This document shows, in pieces, positions 4,899 to 5,161 of a stretch of 5,161 nt of DNA. The stretch covers positions 1 through 5,161 of the forward strand of contig JBAPRR010000150.1 of NCBI GenBank assembly GCA_049281195.1, read 5' to 3'. The position numbers and the translations under genes were made by a program. The notes below the pieces were generated by a model, which saw only the letters and a list, made by a program, of their open reading frames with translations, was not told the origin of the DNA and searched no databases. Position 1 is the stretch's first letter. Every line of letters begins with the position of its first letter. This DNA is from JBAPRR01 sp049281195 (GTDB taxonomy: Bacteria > Actinomycetota > Acidimicrobiia > Acidimicrobiales > CAVXTF01).

Positions 4899-4958
4899 TC
4901 TTCTTGGATCACGTTGGGTTCAGAGGCAACAGTCAGAAAAGGGATGGAGGCGAGGAGT

Positions 4959-5161
4959 ATGAAAACCATGACGTGTCAGCAACTTGGTGGCCCGTGCGAC
5001 TCTCCGCACCAAGGCACGAATGCGGACGAGGTGATCAAGGCGCAAGACCGACATCTCAAGGAGATGGTCGCCAACGGTGACACGGAGCACGAAGCTGCCT
5101 TGAAGGACATGAAGGGCCGGTGGAAGAACCCGATCAAAGGTATGGGTTGGTATCGGCAGGC
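4959..5161 (+). CDS. DUF1059-like small protein (3' end beyond the window)
   Basis: Sixty-seven codons are visible before the right edge. The start MKTMTCQQLGGPCD matches the DUF1059 family of small predicted metal-binding proteins, which begin MKTMTCxQLGGxCD. The Cys6 and Cys13 in that stretch are the likely ligands. A helical middle (ADEVIKAQDRHLKEMVANGD, 22-41) and the aromatic-rich MKGRWKNPIKGMGWYRQ (51-67) follow. Biochemical function is unknown. ATG 4959 is chosen because the family signature starts there and GGAGG (4946-4950) lies eight bases upstream. It follows the sigma gene by 60 bases on the same strand with no terminator seen, so it may be cotranscribed and might be a target of that sigma factor. 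Family members are short, so only a few residues are probably missing. Family call is good, function unassigned. Confidence 0.8.
   Translation, partial: MKTMTCQQLGGPCDSPHQGTNADEVIKAQDRHLKEMVANGDTEHEAALKDMKGRWKNPIKGMGWYRQ

Noticed and set aside
4907..4934. ECF41-like promoter before the DUF1059-like gene (GATCACG, 16 bases, CAGT)
   Set aside because: Both elements deviate from the consensus, in particular the -10 CGTC is absent.

Overview
The window looks like a chromosomal accessory region of a moderately GC-rich (about 60% by eye) actinobacterium. The support is the codon usage, GTG/TTG starts, three genes whose predicted promoters sit so close to the start codon that the mRNAs would be leaderless, a Phd/PIN toxin-antitoxin pair, a SigJ/ECF41-like sigma factor with a fused SnoaL-like domain, and a TM0106-type RecB-like nuclease/helicase remnant. 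The genus cannot be named from this sequence.

Layout. (1) 1-125: the left end of an IS3-family insertion sequence on the minus strand, with terminal repeat, ribosome binding site and the first 22 codons of the OrfA transposase. It interrupts a large helicase gene. (2) 126-848: the 3' remnant of that gene, beginning inside helicase motif III (the QQL of GDPxQL) and running intact to its natural end. (3) 849-1376: about 530 bases with no recognised gene, an imperfect inverted repeat just after the helicase stop, and a weak coding-like frame. (4) 1377-2140: a type II toxin-antitoxin operon (Phd/YefM-like antitoxin, VapC-like PIN toxin) with a dyad operator over a leaderless promoter; a 48-codon ORF overlaps the toxin stop by ATGA. 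(5) 2284-2606: no gene seen. (6) 2607-2858: a truncated ECF sigma factor holding only region 2. (7) 2920-3552, minus strand: a complete class I SAM-dependent methyltransferase. (8) 3553-3999: a divergent intergenic region with a 34-base dyad at 3755-3788. (9) 4000-4898: an ECF sigma factor with a C-terminal SnoaL-like domain, preceded by a near-exact match to the ECF41 promoter consensus, so probably autoregulated. (10) 4959 to the right edge: the start of a small DUF1059-like protein.

How the parts work together. The toxin and antitoxin form one autoregulated unit. The sigma factor probably drives its own transcription and perhaps that of the DUF1059-like gene behind it. The methyltransferase is transcribed divergently from the sigma gene. 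The IS insertion, truncated helicase, truncated sigma gene and long gene-poor gaps suggest a decaying, frequently rearranged region. I see no clear new multi-gene defence or biosynthetic system. The most interesting points are the ATGA-coupled third ORF of the toxin-antitoxin operon, the sigma factor with its putative self-promoter, and the long dyad in the divergent intergenic region.
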